From positions 1 to 51,905 of IMG/VR virus record IMGVR_UViG_3300025127_000057: a DNA stretch of 51,905 nt. One strand, 5' to 3'. Source of the stretch: a virus. Below the pieces are notes generated by a model. The model saw only the letters and a program-made list of their open reading frames with translations, did no database searches and was not told the origin of the DNA. Shown here one piece after another: positions 1 to 7,815 of this stretch (positions within the stretch are counted from its first letter, which is position 1; each line of letters opens with the position of its first letter). The position numbers and the translations under genes were made by a program.

Positions 1-2233
1 TGCTTGCGTAGCGCAATGTCTTTGCCATCTGCCGCATGGCGTTGGCAGTACCGCCTTGGGGTTTGTTGTACAGATTGAAGCCGTCAGGTCCCCAACCATC
101 TGCGTTCTTGTACTTGTCCCCGAACGCAGAGTACGCGAGTGTCGAGTGCGGGTCTTTGCCTTCGCTGAAGCACTCAAGCAACAGAGGAATCTTCCAGTAG
201 CTCGCAGTGATTCGCAGATGCGCTTGGTCCAAGTCTGCGCCCAGCAGGTAGTGCCCAGGCTCTGCAGCGAAGATGGTCTTGATTCGACCTTGCCCTTTGT
301 TGGACCCGATGGTTTGTAGGTTCTGCTTGCTGCAAGAGAGGCGCCCAACACTGGTGGTGTGTGCGCTCCAAGTGCTCCGAGTGCGACCATCTGCCCAGAC
401 CAACCCTTTCTTCGGGTCGACACTGCGCAGCTGCATGGGCCTCAACATCGTTCCGAGAATCTTGTTCTTCTCCCGACGGTACAGGCGCAACTCTTTCAAA
501 AATGCCATCTGATCTTCGTTGAGCAAACCACTGGCCATGTGCGCTCGTATGACGGGGTCGCCAGTGCCCGGTTGTCCCGAATCCGTGTAAAACTCTCTGG
601 CGTCCATTGCTGGTGGGATGGTCAAACCCCAACGGGAATACAGCAACTCACGTATCTGTGCGGCCGAACCAGGATTGATCTCGTCCGCAGCGTTCGATGC
701 ACTGAAACCTTTGATGCCCAGGTTCTGCGCCAACTGCTTGAGGTTGGCCTCCCGACGACGAACGCTGATCTCGTATTCCGCCTCCAGTGACCGGCGTTGT
801 TCTTGGTCAATGTAGATGCCCACCTTGTGCATCTCGACACACATTTTTTGGGTCTCGTGGTCTACCTCAAACAAGTTCCAAGGCTTGTCTGCTGGCCAAG
901 ATGCAGGGCGGAGGTTTTCGTCCAACGGTCGGAACGCTCCGGCCTCTGCCGCTGCATCAATCAGCGGTGCAACGATTCGTGCACTGACTGCGGTGTCGAC
1001 CAAGTTGTACGACAACAGCTCGTCATCATTGGTGCTACCCGTAGCGATGCTGTCCCCTTTCTCCGTCGTTTCCCACCGTTCGACGTCCAACAGGATCGAC
1101 CCGATCGTTTTCAATCCCTTTGGCAGGTCCGGCGCACGGAAGCGTGCGGGAAACAGCGTGTCAATCAGGGGCTCCGGCGTGACATGCAAGTGCTGCTCGA
1201 TGACCATTCGGTCGTAAGCGCCGGCGTTGTGCCCCACCCAAGTGCGTCCGTCGGTGAACGCCCGAGCCAAGATTGCCTTGATGGCTTGTTCGTCTTCGGG
1301 CGTGTAAAACTTTGTGTGTCCATCAGATGAGAGCAAACTGATGCCTACGCCACGCGAGACCTGGGCAGTCTCTTTGAGCGTGCGTGCTACGCGCCCCTCT
1401 GCAGTCAAGTCAGGGATGGAGATGGCAACCGTACGGAGCGCACAAGTCATCGGTTCGATGCCGTCTGTTTCAACATCGTAGGCCCAAAACGGTGCAGGTT
1501 GAGACAACCATTCTTCCAACTCTTCAGGACTGGGACGCCAAAGATTCTCGGGTTGCTCCCAGTTGAGCGCGTCATTGAACCAACGGAACGCTTTGCCAAT
1601 GTCGCTGTGCAAGACTGGGCGCCAAGAGGGAGAGCGCAAACTGAACGCAGGGTGAACTGTTGGCATGACACGATGGGCCGTGGCTTCTTCGGTGTCTGTG
1701 ACACGCCAAGTATCAGTGACACGCAACGGTCCGCCGCGAGACTTGAGGATGCTACCGCTGATGCCGGTCAATGCTTGCGTCGCGACTTTGCCCAACGTCA
1801 AGATGTTCGGATACCGAGACGCCATCTGCTTCAGACGTGGAGCGCAGCACACTTGTGGATGCAAGACCGGGTCTTGACCCTGCCGCACCCGTTGCTTGTT
1901 CAGCCCATCGATCTTTTTGTCGAGTCGCTTCCAAGCACCAGACGCTTCTCCTGGGGGCTTGCAGGCGATGACGTTGTCGAGGTCCACATCCACACGACGA
2001 AGCTTGTTGCTACTCAGTGCGTGGTTCCATTCGCTGCCCGAGCGGCCCACCAACGGACGACCGCGAATCACTTCTTCTGGACCCGGACTTTCCGCCACGG
2101 CTAACACCTTGCAGCCGTTGTGGACCTCCGGCCCAACAGGTTCCCAGTCTTCCTGACGCAACTCACCGTTTGGTCCCAACGGACACAAGTGACATTGTGC
2201 ACCCAATGTTCTTGGGTCGAAACGTTTGGTCAT
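1..2233 (-). CDS. DNA polymerase I with N-terminal uracil-DNA glycosylase domain (partial)
   Basis: Family A replicative polymerase; the open frame runs off the left edge, so the C-terminus is missing. I read about 744 residues from the ATG at 2233. Residues 1-215 look like a family 4/5 uracil-DNA glycosylase: VAESPGPEE at 46-54, a GRPLVGRSG element, HPA near 194, and cysteines 14, 17, 91 and 129/130 spaced like the 4Fe-4S ligands. Residues 248-420 carry a 3'-5' exonuclease: DVE at 253-255 (Exo I), NAGAYD at 336-341 (Exo II) and YNLVD at 409-413 (Exo III), so proofreading should be active. The polymerase part begins after about 455, with SVGRLSCSKQNLQTI and a motif A of the form GADLDQAHLRI. 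The start has a GGAGG site and lies 11 bases past a terminator. Roles are from motifs; uracil excision by this protein is inferred. Confidence 0.93.
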   Translation of the reverse strand, partial: MTKRFDPRTLGAQCHLCPLGPNGELRQEDWEPVGPEVHNGCKVLAVAESPGPEEVIRGRPLVGRSGSEWNHALSSNKLRRVDVDLDNVIACKPPGEASGAWKRLDKKIDGLNKQRVRQGQDPVLHPQVCCAPRLKQMASRYPNILTLGKVATQALTGISGSILKSRGGPLRVTDTWRVTDTEEATAHRVMPTVHPAFSLRSPSWRPVLHSDIGKAFRWFNDALNWEQPENLWRPSPEELEEWLSQPAPFWAYDVETDGIEPMTCALRTVAISIPDLTAEGRVARTLKETAQVSRGVGISLLSSDGHTKFYTPEDEQAIKAILARAFTDGRTWVGHNAGAYDRMVIEQHLHVTPEPLIDTLFPARFRAPDLPKGLKTIGSILLDVERWETTEKGDSIATGSTNDDELLSYNLVDTAVSARIVAPLIDAAAEAGAFRPLDENLRPASWPADKPWNLFEVDHETQKMCVEMHKVGIYIDQEQRRSLEAEYEISVRRREANLKQLAQNLGIKGFSASNAADEINPGSAAQIRELLYSRWGLTIPPAMDAREFYTDSGQPGTGDPVIRAHMASGLLNEDQMAFLKELRLYRREKNKILGTMLRPMQLRSVDPKKGLVWADGRTRSTWSAHTTSVGRLSCSKQNLQTIGSNKGQGRIKTIFAAEPGHYLLGADLDQAHLRITASYWKIPLLLECFSEGKDPHSTLAYSAFGDKYKNADGWGPDGFNLYNKPQGGTANAMRQMAKTLRYAS

Positions 2234-2244
2234 GTACCCTCCAG

Positions 2245-2287
2245 AAAAAAGGGTCACCAACACCGGACCTCATGGCATTGGTGACCC
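2245..2287 (-). terminator. Intrinsic terminator just upstream of the polymerase gene
   Basis: Read on the minus strand, a perfect 10-bp stem (2278-2287 with 2251-2260, GGGTCACCAA arms) with a 17-base loop is followed at once by six T residues (2250-2245). This is a textbook rho-independent terminator. It sits between the ssDNA-binding-like gene and the polymerase start, so polymerase expression depends on read-through. A second small hairpin of GGCCT/AGGCC arms lies at 2289-2301. Confidence 0.85.
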
Positions 2288-2310
2288 CGGCCTATAAGGC
2301 CTGCGAGTGC

Positions 2311-2937
2311 TTAGCTCACAACGTTTTGCGCCAAGGAGGGTGCAGGCGGCAAACCAGCTGTGATCGTGGGCGCACCCGCCCCGTTCCCGGCCACGTTAGG
2401 TGCAACTGCGTTTGCAGTGTTCTGGGGAAGCGCACCAATACCTACTGCAGCGGGTGCAGCATCTACAGTGGGCTTGTTACCGGAAGCCTTGAGAGCTTCA
2501 AACGCGCTCTTGGACAACCAGTTCTTGATGGTGTTGTACGAACCGTCGACACCCTTCTGACCAGGGACGAACTCCACGAAAGCCTTGCGGCTTGTAGACG
2601 AGGTGAGGAACCACTCGTCGCTGATGGTACCGTTGCTGAGGTCTGCATCGGTGTATCCCAAAGAGTTGAGGATGGTCTTGACACCAGCCAAGTAACCCTT
2701 GGTTTGGTTTTCGTTGAGACCTGCGATGGCGTTGCCGCTTGCGTCGAAGCCCACGTTCATGAAGGTGAACATGCTGAAGCCGTTGTCGAACTGCACGTGT
2801 ACACGACGAGTCGTGGGCTTGTCAGTGGGCTTCATCTCAATCTGAGTGATGCTGACGGAGTAGTAGCCTGCGTCGGGTGCGGAGGCGCCGATACCGATGC
2901 CGTTGAAGTTGTTGCCGGGGATTTGGAATGTAGCCAT
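2311..2937 (-). CDS. ssDNA-binding / DUF669-like recombination accessory protein
   Basis: 208 residues. The first 120 residues are beta-rich and begin GYYSVSITQIEMKPT, like the DUF669 proteins that phages encode beside Sak4-type ATPases. The tail (about 155-208) is a low-complexity Ala/Pro/Gly/Asn segment, as in many ssDNA-binding proteins, but it does not end in the usual acidic tip. The start is secure: AAGGAG lies five bases before ATG. It sits between the Sak4-like ATPase and the DNA polymerase, which supports a role in coating or annealing single strands at the fork. The assignment is by context and general look; a direct family match could not be tested. Confidence 0.6.
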   Translation of the reverse strand: MATFQIPGNNFNGIGIGASAPDAGYYSVSITQIEMKPTDKPTTRRVHVQFDNGFSMFTFMNVGFDASGNAIAGLNENQTKGYLAGVKTILNSLGYTDADLSNGTISDEWFLTSSTSRKAFVEFVPGQKGVDGSYNTIKNWLSKSAFEALKASGNKPTVDAAPAAVGIGALPQNTANAVAPNVAGNGAGAPTITAGLPPAPSLAQNVVS

Positions 2938-2949
2938 GATGGCTCCTTC

Positions 2950-2984
2950 TTTTTATTGTTGTCATTGCAATGGACAAAATGTCC
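2950..2984 (-). promoter_or_regulatory. Candidate promoter overlapped by a GGACA/TGTCC palindrome
   Basis: Minus strand, just before the ssDNA-binding-like gene: TTGTCC (2977-2972), a 16-base spacer and TAAAAA (2955-2950). A perfect odd palindrome, GGACA-AAA-TGTCC, at 2972-2984 overlaps the -35 element, as an operator would. A similar palindrome lies at 48573-48589. Promoter strength is moderate by consensus and no regulator is assigned. Confidence 0.45.
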
Positions 2985-3005
2985 GAGGTCCAAACGGGTC
3001 ATCCG

Positions 3006-3983
3006 TCAGGAGATGGGAGGCGGAGGCGGAAGATCTGGACTGGACGGGCTCGTTGGTCCCGCAGTATCTTCGCCACTCACCGTAAAATCAAACAAGCTTT
3101 TGCTACGCTGCTTGTGTAACACACCCCGTGCGATGCCGTCTTGGCAGGCCCAACGCAGGTGGAGAGGGTTTGTGTCTTGTTGTGCACCCGCAACCTTGGT
3201 CACGGCTTGTTTCGCGCTGGAGCCTGCTGCCATCTCTTGAGCAATCTGCTCGGCAACATCGTCTTGCCACTCCAACCCGCCGATGCGGCTGAGGTTGTAG
3301 CCGGAGTTGCTGGCTCGCAGGATCTCTCGAATGTTGCCCGGCGTCTTACGGCTGCAGACACCGAGACGGTCTCCAGTAATCCACTCGGGGTCCGTCGGGT
3401 CGCAGTAGTACACACCAGGGAACCAAGGGTCGGGGTAGGTCGCATCGACCATGGCGCGAACGTTCAAGTCACACCATGACGGGATGGTCTGTACTTGATT
3501 GCGACTGGGGACTTCGGGGCCGCCCGGACAAAGCAACCCGTCTGCGTTCGTGCCGGGAGCACGCTCGTGAAACGTCATTGCCATGTGTACGCCCAAGTGC
3601 CGTGCCAAGCCGGAGATGTGCAGCAGGTGCTTGTTGAGCATCTGGTACGGGAGAAACTTGTTGCGTCCTGCTTGTTGCTCCCACTCCAGCATGCTGCGCT
3701 TGCAGAGGTGACTGGCGTCATCAATGATGATTGCACCGTACGGTTCGGCAGTGCCGGGGTTGTAGGCGAACGTCTCCAAGAGTTGCACCAGTTGCACCAG
3801 CGTCTGCGGTGGATCCGGGTGCACAGCAGGCGTGTATCCCAGCTCGTTCTGCGCAACCAAGGTCAGTGCGCTGGGGACACCAACGAACAAACCGTTGGGG
3901 AACGCCGCCAACAGGTCGCTGGTTTTCTTCTTCTTTGGTTGACCGTACACGGTCACCATGACTGATGGCAAAGTGTCTGCCAT
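3006..3983 (-). CDS. Sak4-like RecA/AAA-type ATPase
   Basis: 325 residues. An N-terminal P-loop reads GQPKKKKT at 14-21 and a Walker B reads AIIIDDASH at 84-92, the arrangement of the Sak4 family of phage RecA-core ATPases that support single-strand annealing and recombination. The middle holds a predicted alpha/beta core, and the C-terminus ends in a Ser/Pro tail. The P-loop is odd: the glycine normally before the invariant Lys-Thr is a lysine. The strong AGGAGG site five bases before ATG fixes the start. It lies between the Fe-S nuclease and the ssDNA-binding-like gene, the usual phage recombination grouping. It could instead act as a helicase-loading ATPase. Confidence 0.75.
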   Translation of the reverse strand: MADTLPSVMVTVYGQPKKKKTSDLLAAFPNGLFVGVPSALTLVAQNELGYTPAVHPDPPQTLVQLVQLLETFAYNPGTAEPYGAIIIDDASHLCKRSMLEWEQQAGRNKFLPYQMLNKHLLHISGLARHLGVHMAMTFHERAPGTNADGLLCPGGPEVPSRNQVQTIPSWCDLNVRAMVDATYPDPWFPGVYYCDPTDPEWITGDRLGVCSRKTPGNIREILRASNSGYNLSRIGGLEWQDDVAEQIAQEMAAGSSAKQAVTKVAGAQQDTNPLHLRWACQDGIARGVLHKQRSKSLFDFTVSGEDTAGPTSPSSPDLPPPPPIS

Positions 3984-4006
3984 GTTTCCCTCCTGATGAT
4001 GTCTCG

Positions 4007-4035
4007 AGCCTATGGGACCTCAACCGCATCGTCAA
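4007..4035 (-). promoter_or_regulatory. Candidate sigma70-type promoter for the Sak4-ssb-pol genes
   Basis: Minus strand: TTGACG (4035-4030), a 17-base spacer and TAGGCT (4012-4007), in the 84-base gap before the ATPase gene. The -35 and the bases after it (TTGAC-G-ATGCGG...AGGT) match the main leftward promoter at 7435-7407 at 15 of 19 positions, suggesting a shared regulatory element. The -10 is weak. Confidence 0.55.
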
Positions 4036-4067
4036 GTATTTTTTTGAAACGAGATGCGACTCTGTTT

Positions 4068-5054
4068 TTAGAAGGTCCCGGCTTCTCCGTAAAAACACAG
4101 TTTGATGCCTGAACATTTGCCGTAGCGCCCAACGCAAGAAGATTCGTTTTGAACCTTCGGCCACTCCCAGTATTCCTCACCGTCACGGTCTAACCGCGCA
4201 AGTTCGTGTTCGGCACGCCACAGCATCTTTGCGAAGTGACGATCGCGATGAGGTGTTGCAGGGACCATCGGTCGAGCCACAGTCCATGGCGGTGTGCGCT
4301 GAATCAAGTTCAACATGACTCCCCCAAAGTCTGTACCCCAGATTTGCTGACCCATGATGCGGAACGCTGCAAACCCGCCATCGATTGCGTAACCATCAGT
4401 TGACTTGCTGGCTTGCACACGAGCATTGTGTTTGTGGTCCCAGATGTACACGCGACCCATGGAGTCCTGTGTCACCAAGTCCAAGCGTCTTGTGAGGGTG
4501 ATGGCTTTGCCGCAGTCTTTGTGACCTGGGCAGTTCAATGGCGTCGGGATTATTTTTTCTCCGTCGATGGCTTTGAATCTTGCCGCGTCAAGGGGCGTGT
4601 TGGCATCGTCTGGGTGGACGACCCACAAGCCCCACTCATTGTTTTTGTTCCCCAGCATCGCCATGACTGGGTACTCGACCGCCACGACTCGTCCCGGTGA
4701 CTCGGGAAACTTAGCCATGTAGCGCCGGAAAGTTTCCACCATCTCATCGATAAACTCCTCACCTTCACCGTTCCGTTTGACCCACTCTCGAACTGAATCC
4801 TCTGGAGAAAGCAACGCATCGGCATCAGTCATGTACTCATCACCGACGTGACACCCACCTTGCTTGCACCCCCAGATTGCATGTTGATGGGCCTGCATGA
4901 CATGCCCCATACTGCCGCGTGTGAGCGCAGCTGCGGGTATCATCTCCAAGTTCAGGCGTCGTTGGTACGCGAACAACTGAGGGCAACGAAAGAACGTTCC
5001 AATCCGTGACCAACCGCGCGAGGACATCCCCGCATCAATGAGTATCTTCGTCAT
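4068..5054 (-). CDS. PD-(D/E)XK exonuclease, Cas4/RecB-like, with Fe-S cysteines
   Basis: 328 residues. The nuclease core is visible as H51 in GSMGHVMQAH, D192 in RRLDLV, and D206-x-K208 in IWDHKHN. Four cysteines are placed as in the Fe-S nucleases Cas4 and AddB: C24 near the N-terminus (FFRCPQ) and C307, C314, C320 near the C-terminus. A further pair, C175 and C181, lies in the middle. The protein probably resects DNA ends for the recombination system formed with the neighbouring ATPase and ssDNA-binding-like protein. Its ATG overlaps the stop of the upstream gene by four bases (ATGA), so the two are translationally coupled. No cas genes or array are present, so a phage recombination role is more likely than a CRISPR one. 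Confidence 0.82.
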   Translation of the reverse strand: MTKILIDAGMSSRGWSRIGTFFRCPQLFAYQRRLNLEMIPAAALTRGSMGHVMQAHQHAIWGCKQGGCHVGDEYMTDADALLSPEDSVREWVKRNGEGEEFIDEMVETFRRYMAKFPESPGRVVAVEYPVMAMLGNKNNEWGLWVVHPDDANTPLDAARFKAIDGEKIIPTPLNCPGHKDCGKAITLTRRLDLVTQDSMGRVYIWDHKHNARVQASKSTDGYAIDGGFAAFRIMGQQIWGTDFGGVMLNLIQRTPPWTVARPMVPATPHRDRHFAKMLWRAEHELARLDRDGEEYWEWPKVQNESSCVGRYGKCSGIKLCFYGEAGTF

Positions 5055-5455
5055 CCGATGTCCATCACGTATTCGACAACAGAGGGCACCATCTCCAACG
5101 ACTGGACACGATACACGTTGGGGTGACGGTAAAACGGTATGGCATTCTTGTACGCGTCAGACAGCAGCCCATCGTTGGGCACGACCAAAACCACAGGCTT
5201 GTCTTGCACCAGAGCTGCCCCGATCTCGACGTGAGTGCCGTATCCGCCAGGCAGAATCGCGACCACGTAGTCTGCACCGTTGACACCTTCAATCTCTTCA
5301 ACCGCGGATTCGCGCAATACCTTTTCCGTCACGGGTAAAAGAGGTTGATTCGCCCAGTTGTACGTGATGTCGTGGCCGAACTCTTGTTTCAACAACTTGG
5401 CAGTCCGGCGTACTTCAGCTTTGTTTGAAAAACGTGTGGCCACGTAGAACTTCAT
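5051..5455 (-). CDS. Nucleoside 2-deoxyribosyltransferase-like protein
   Basis: 134 residues, the usual length of the family. It begins MKFYVATRFSNKAEV, and GGYGTHVEIGAAL at 70-82 is the characteristic signature, with E77 at the position of the catalytic glutamate. Family members swap the base on deoxyribonucleosides or hydrolyse the N-glycosidic bond of deoxynucleotides, serving salvage or removal of unwanted nucleotides. GAGG lies five bases before the ATG. It is the second gene of the leftward replication block and is coupled to the nuclease downstream. The exact substrate cannot be read from the sequence; some relatives are sugar-nucleotide or TIR-like binding proteins rather than transferases. 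Confidence 0.75.
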   Translation of the reverse strand: MKFYVATRFSNKAEVRRTAKLLKQEFGHDITYNWANQPLLPVTEKVLRESAVEEIEGVNGADYVVAILPGGYGTHVEIGAALVQDKPVVLVVPNDGLLSDAYKNAIPFYRHPNVYRVQSLEMVPSVVEYVMDIG

Positions 5456-5463
5456 GGGGGCCT

Positions 5464-7389
5464 CTACTCTACAGTGAGTTTCGAGATGATGGAATCAACA
5501 ATCGGGTCTTTGTCTTCTAAGCCGAGGAGCTTTTGATCCAAGCCTTGAAGTTCGTCCGCCGCAAGAAAGTCACCAATCGGGCCGAACTTCTCGACCAAGA
5601 TCTCGACCACACGTGCGTCGTACGTCCCCTCCGCTATCGGAACCTTGAGAAGTGTAGCACGTCCACCCAAACGGTCAAAGCGTCCCTTCCATTGTTGCCA
5701 GTCACCCGGTTTCCACGGCAGCATTGCAAAGATTGCCAAGTCTGTGGTCTGCATCCCGTCGACGCCTGTGCCCACGCTTTGCCCCGTCGCGACCAAACAA
5801 CATGGTCCCGTAGAGTCTCGGTACTGGTCGATGATGGCGTCCTTCTCTGACTCGGGTACCCCACCATGAATCATCCAGACGGGAACATTCTTTTGTCCCT
5901 CATCACCCCGACCAACCGTGCGACCAATCTCATTGGCCCAGATTTCAGCCTCACGCCGTCGGGCGACAAACACGACAACTTTACCTCCACCTTTGAGACC
6001 TTCAAGCGCTTCCGAAGTGACATACTTTCTCTTCCTGCTGCACGCCTCAGAGAGCCGAGCTTCGATCATCATCTCCCGTGCCAGCGGGTTTTGCTTTGCC
6101 GTCTTCGACATTCCCTTGATGGCTTGATTGAATGTTTGCTCGTCGCTCCAACGCTCTGCACGATTCAGTTCCGTGCTGCTCAAGTACACCACTTGCACGC
6201 GAGTGTCAGGCAACGACTCATGACTTTCTTTGTATGGCACCTCGTGTACAAAGAAGGAGCATCGCGCCTTCAACTCATCAATGTTGCTGCTGCCGGTGTC
6301 GTTGAGTCCACCGTATTGTCCCGGTCGTGCGTTGCAATATCGCAGTGCAAACTTAGAGTAGCTGTGGCTGAAACCTCCAGGGCACAGCAAGTCCAACTGA
6401 CTCCACAACCTGCGCGGCCGGCCATCGTCGAGGGGTGTGGCACTGAGACCAATCGTTGTTGTGATTGACGGTAGCCGACTCAAGTCCATGGCCGCCACAG
6501 CACGGTTGTGCCGGTCGACCTTTGAGGTTCTGGCGCCACTGGCTGCAGTCTTCTTACGCTCGAAGGACACGCTGCCATCTGCCTCTTGAATCGCCGTCCA
6601 ACGTTTGCTGCTGCCGTGCATGTGTAGCTCGTCGAACACCAGTATGCGAGGCTGCACCTTTTTTGCAATGTGCAAGTAGTCGGACAGTGCTTCCGCCCCG
6701 ATGATGAGAAAAGGACGTTTGCCCTCGTCGTAGCACTCGCTCAAGTAGTCATCCAGCGACTGGTCGCTCTTCTTGATGTCAGATGCCGGTCGCACACGGA
6801 AGGGTTTGATGGTGGTGTACTCTTGCGTTTGGCTCCACCACACATGCCGGGCCTTGGCGGGAGTCACCACAACAACAGGTCCTGGGATGGATGTGATCGA
6901 CATCAAAGTACCCAAGGTTTTGCCTGACCCGGCAGACCACACGTTGAAAACCCATGGGCGAGTCGTCGACCAAGAAACACCCCGAAACTGATAGGGTGTT
7001 GCCATGTCAAGCACATGCGGGCGCAACTCTCCAGAACGCACAGCCATCTCTGCCAGTCGTCGACCTTCGCTCTCCATGTCGGTTCTTGACGTAGGGGTAT
7101 TGTCCCAAGCCTGAATCCCATCGGTGTTGATGGGCAAACAGTCAAACTGCAGTCCGAGATGCCCGAGATAGTTGGGTACCAACCACGCGCCGTGCAGCGG
7201 CACGTAGATCTCGCACTCTTCGATCCCCGAAGCGGCGCCAGTCTCGCAGAGCTTCGCCAACCGTACACGTCTGCGACCGTTCACCAAACCATACACCATG
7301 GTCCCCGGAACCCACAGCTCGAGGTTGGTCATTTGTTGAATGTCTGGTAGAGCAGACGTTCGGAATGTGTAGTGCGGCTGATCCCACAT
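5464..7389 (-). CDS. Superfamily 2 (SNF2/DEAD-like) helicase
   Basis: 641 residues. Walker A is SAGSGKT near 152-158, motif II is DELH at 253-256, motif III-like SATPLD follows, and a motif VI-like QWKGRFDRLGG lies near 566-576, so both RecA lobes are present. About 130 residues precede the helicase core. The order and the DELH/GRFDR pattern fit SNF2/DEAD-type replication helicases encoded by podoviruses beside a family A polymerase. It is the first gene of the leftward early operon, with GGAGG upstream of the ATG and a strong promoter 20 bases further up. It most likely unwinds the fork for the phage polymerase or remodels protein-DNA complexes. Confidence 0.88.
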   Translation of the reverse strand: MWDQPHYTFRTSALPDIQQMTNLELWVPGTMVYGLVNGRRRVRLAKLCETGAASGIEECEIYVPLHGAWLVPNYLGHLGLQFDCLPINTDGIQAWDNTPTSRTDMESEGRRLAEMAVRSGELRPHVLDMATPYQFRGVSWSTTRPWVFNVWSAGSGKTLGTLMSITSIPGPVVVVTPAKARHVWWSQTQEYTTIKPFRVRPASDIKKSDQSLDDYLSECYDEGKRPFLIIGAEALSDYLHIAKKVQPRILVFDELHMHGSSKRWTAIQEADGSVSFERKKTAASGARTSKVDRHNRAVAAMDLSRLPSITTTIGLSATPLDDGRPRRLWSQLDLLCPGGFSHSYSKFALRYCNARPGQYGGLNDTGSSNIDELKARCSFFVHEVPYKESHESLPDTRVQVVYLSSTELNRAERWSDEQTFNQAIKGMSKTAKQNPLAREMMIEARLSEACSRKRKYVTSEALEGLKGGGKVVVFVARRREAEIWANEIGRTVGRGDEGQKNVPVWMIHGGVPESEKDAIIDQYRDSTGPCCLVATGQSVGTGVDGMQTTDLAIFAMLPWKPGDWQQWKGRFDRLGGRATLLKVPIAEGTYDARVVEILVEKFGPIGDFLAADELQGLDQKLLGLEDKDPIVDSIISKLTVE

Positions 7390-7406
7390 GGCTGACCTCC
7401 ACCTTG

Positions 7407-7435
7407 CTTGTACTAAACCTATGCCGCATTGTCAA
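7407..7435 (-). promoter_or_regulatory. Main leftward early promoter
   Basis: Minus strand: consensus TTGACA (7435-7430), a 17-base spacer and TACAAG (7412-7407), followed by the GGAGG and ATG of the helicase gene. This is the best sigma70-type promoter seen on the left side. Its -35 is back to back with the -35 of the rightward promoter at 7444. Confidence 0.75.
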
Positions 7436-7449
7436 CTATTGATTTGACA
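7430..7449. promoter_or_regulatory. Inverted repeat TGTCAA-N8-TTGACA (operator candidate)
   Basis: The two divergent -35 hexamers form a perfect six-base inverted repeat with an eight-base centre (CTATTGAT). A dimeric helix-turn-helix protein bound here would block both promoters, and the adjacent XRE-type gene is the obvious candidate. The symmetry may also simply reflect two consensus -35 elements facing apart. Confidence 0.4.
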
Positions 7450-7472
7450 TACCTCTGCGGAAAGGGTACCGT
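7444..7472 (+). promoter_or_regulatory. Promoter of the XRE regulator gene
   Basis: Consensus TTGACA at 7444-7449, a 17-base spacer and a weak -10, TACCGT, at 7467-7472. The regulator start codon follows 20 bases later with a good ribosome site. Confidence 0.5.
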
Positions 7473-7491
7473 GACTACAAATGAGGACACC

Positions 7492-7815
7492 ATGAAAACA
7501 CAATCCGACTTCATCATGTTCGTTCGTCAACACCGCACAGGACGAAAATGGTCTCTGGCTGAGCTGGCTCGATGCGCCAACCTGACACAACCTGAAGTCA
7601 GTCGACTTGAATCAGGTATTCGGTTGCCGACCTTACGGCATGTCAAAGGAATCGCTGAGGCGTTTCACGCTACGCAGAAAGGTGAACTTTCTTGGGGCTA
7701 CCCTGACTGGTTGGCCAAGTTGGTGGACCTTGCAGAGCAAGCCCGTAAAGACGCAAGAAGCGGTCCAGGGCGATGGGCCAAGCGAGAGACCGAAGAGTCT
7801 CCCGACTGCCGTTAG
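7492..7815 (+). CDS. XRE-family helix-turn-helix regulator
   Basis: 107 residues. The helix-turn-helix spans about residues 18-52 (WSLAELARCANLTQPEVSRL), with the QPEVSRLESG recognition-helix pattern of the XRE/Cro family. I chose ATG 7492 because GAGG sits five bases upstream; a longer in-frame TTG start at 7429 would fall inside the promoter. The C-terminal third is basic and unstructured-looking. It is the only plus-strand gene in the left 37 kb, reads away from the helicase promoter, and its end overlaps the stop of the convergent metallophosphoesterase gene by four bases. It probably represses or times the divergent early promoters; no lysogeny genes are seen. Confidence 0.85.
   Translation: MKTQSDFIMFVRQHRTGRKWSLAELARCANLTQPEVSRLESGIRLPTLRHVKGIAEAFHATQKGELSWGYPDWLAKLVDLAEQARKDARSGPGRWAKRETEESPDCR

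Noticed and set aside
2017-3240. Plus-strand frame of 407 codons over the polymerase, ssDNA-binding and ATPase genes
   Set aside because: It crosses three real minus-strand genes and a terminator; the product is Cys/Arg-rich with no motif.
4068-5054. CRISPR Cas4 from the Fe-S nuclease motif
   Set aside because: The family resemblance is to phage recombination exonucleases as well, and no other cas gene or array is present.
7492-7815. Lysogeny repressor with integration genes
   Set aside because: An XRE regulator is present, but no integrase, excisionase or attachment-site core was seen in the window, so lysogeny is unsupported.
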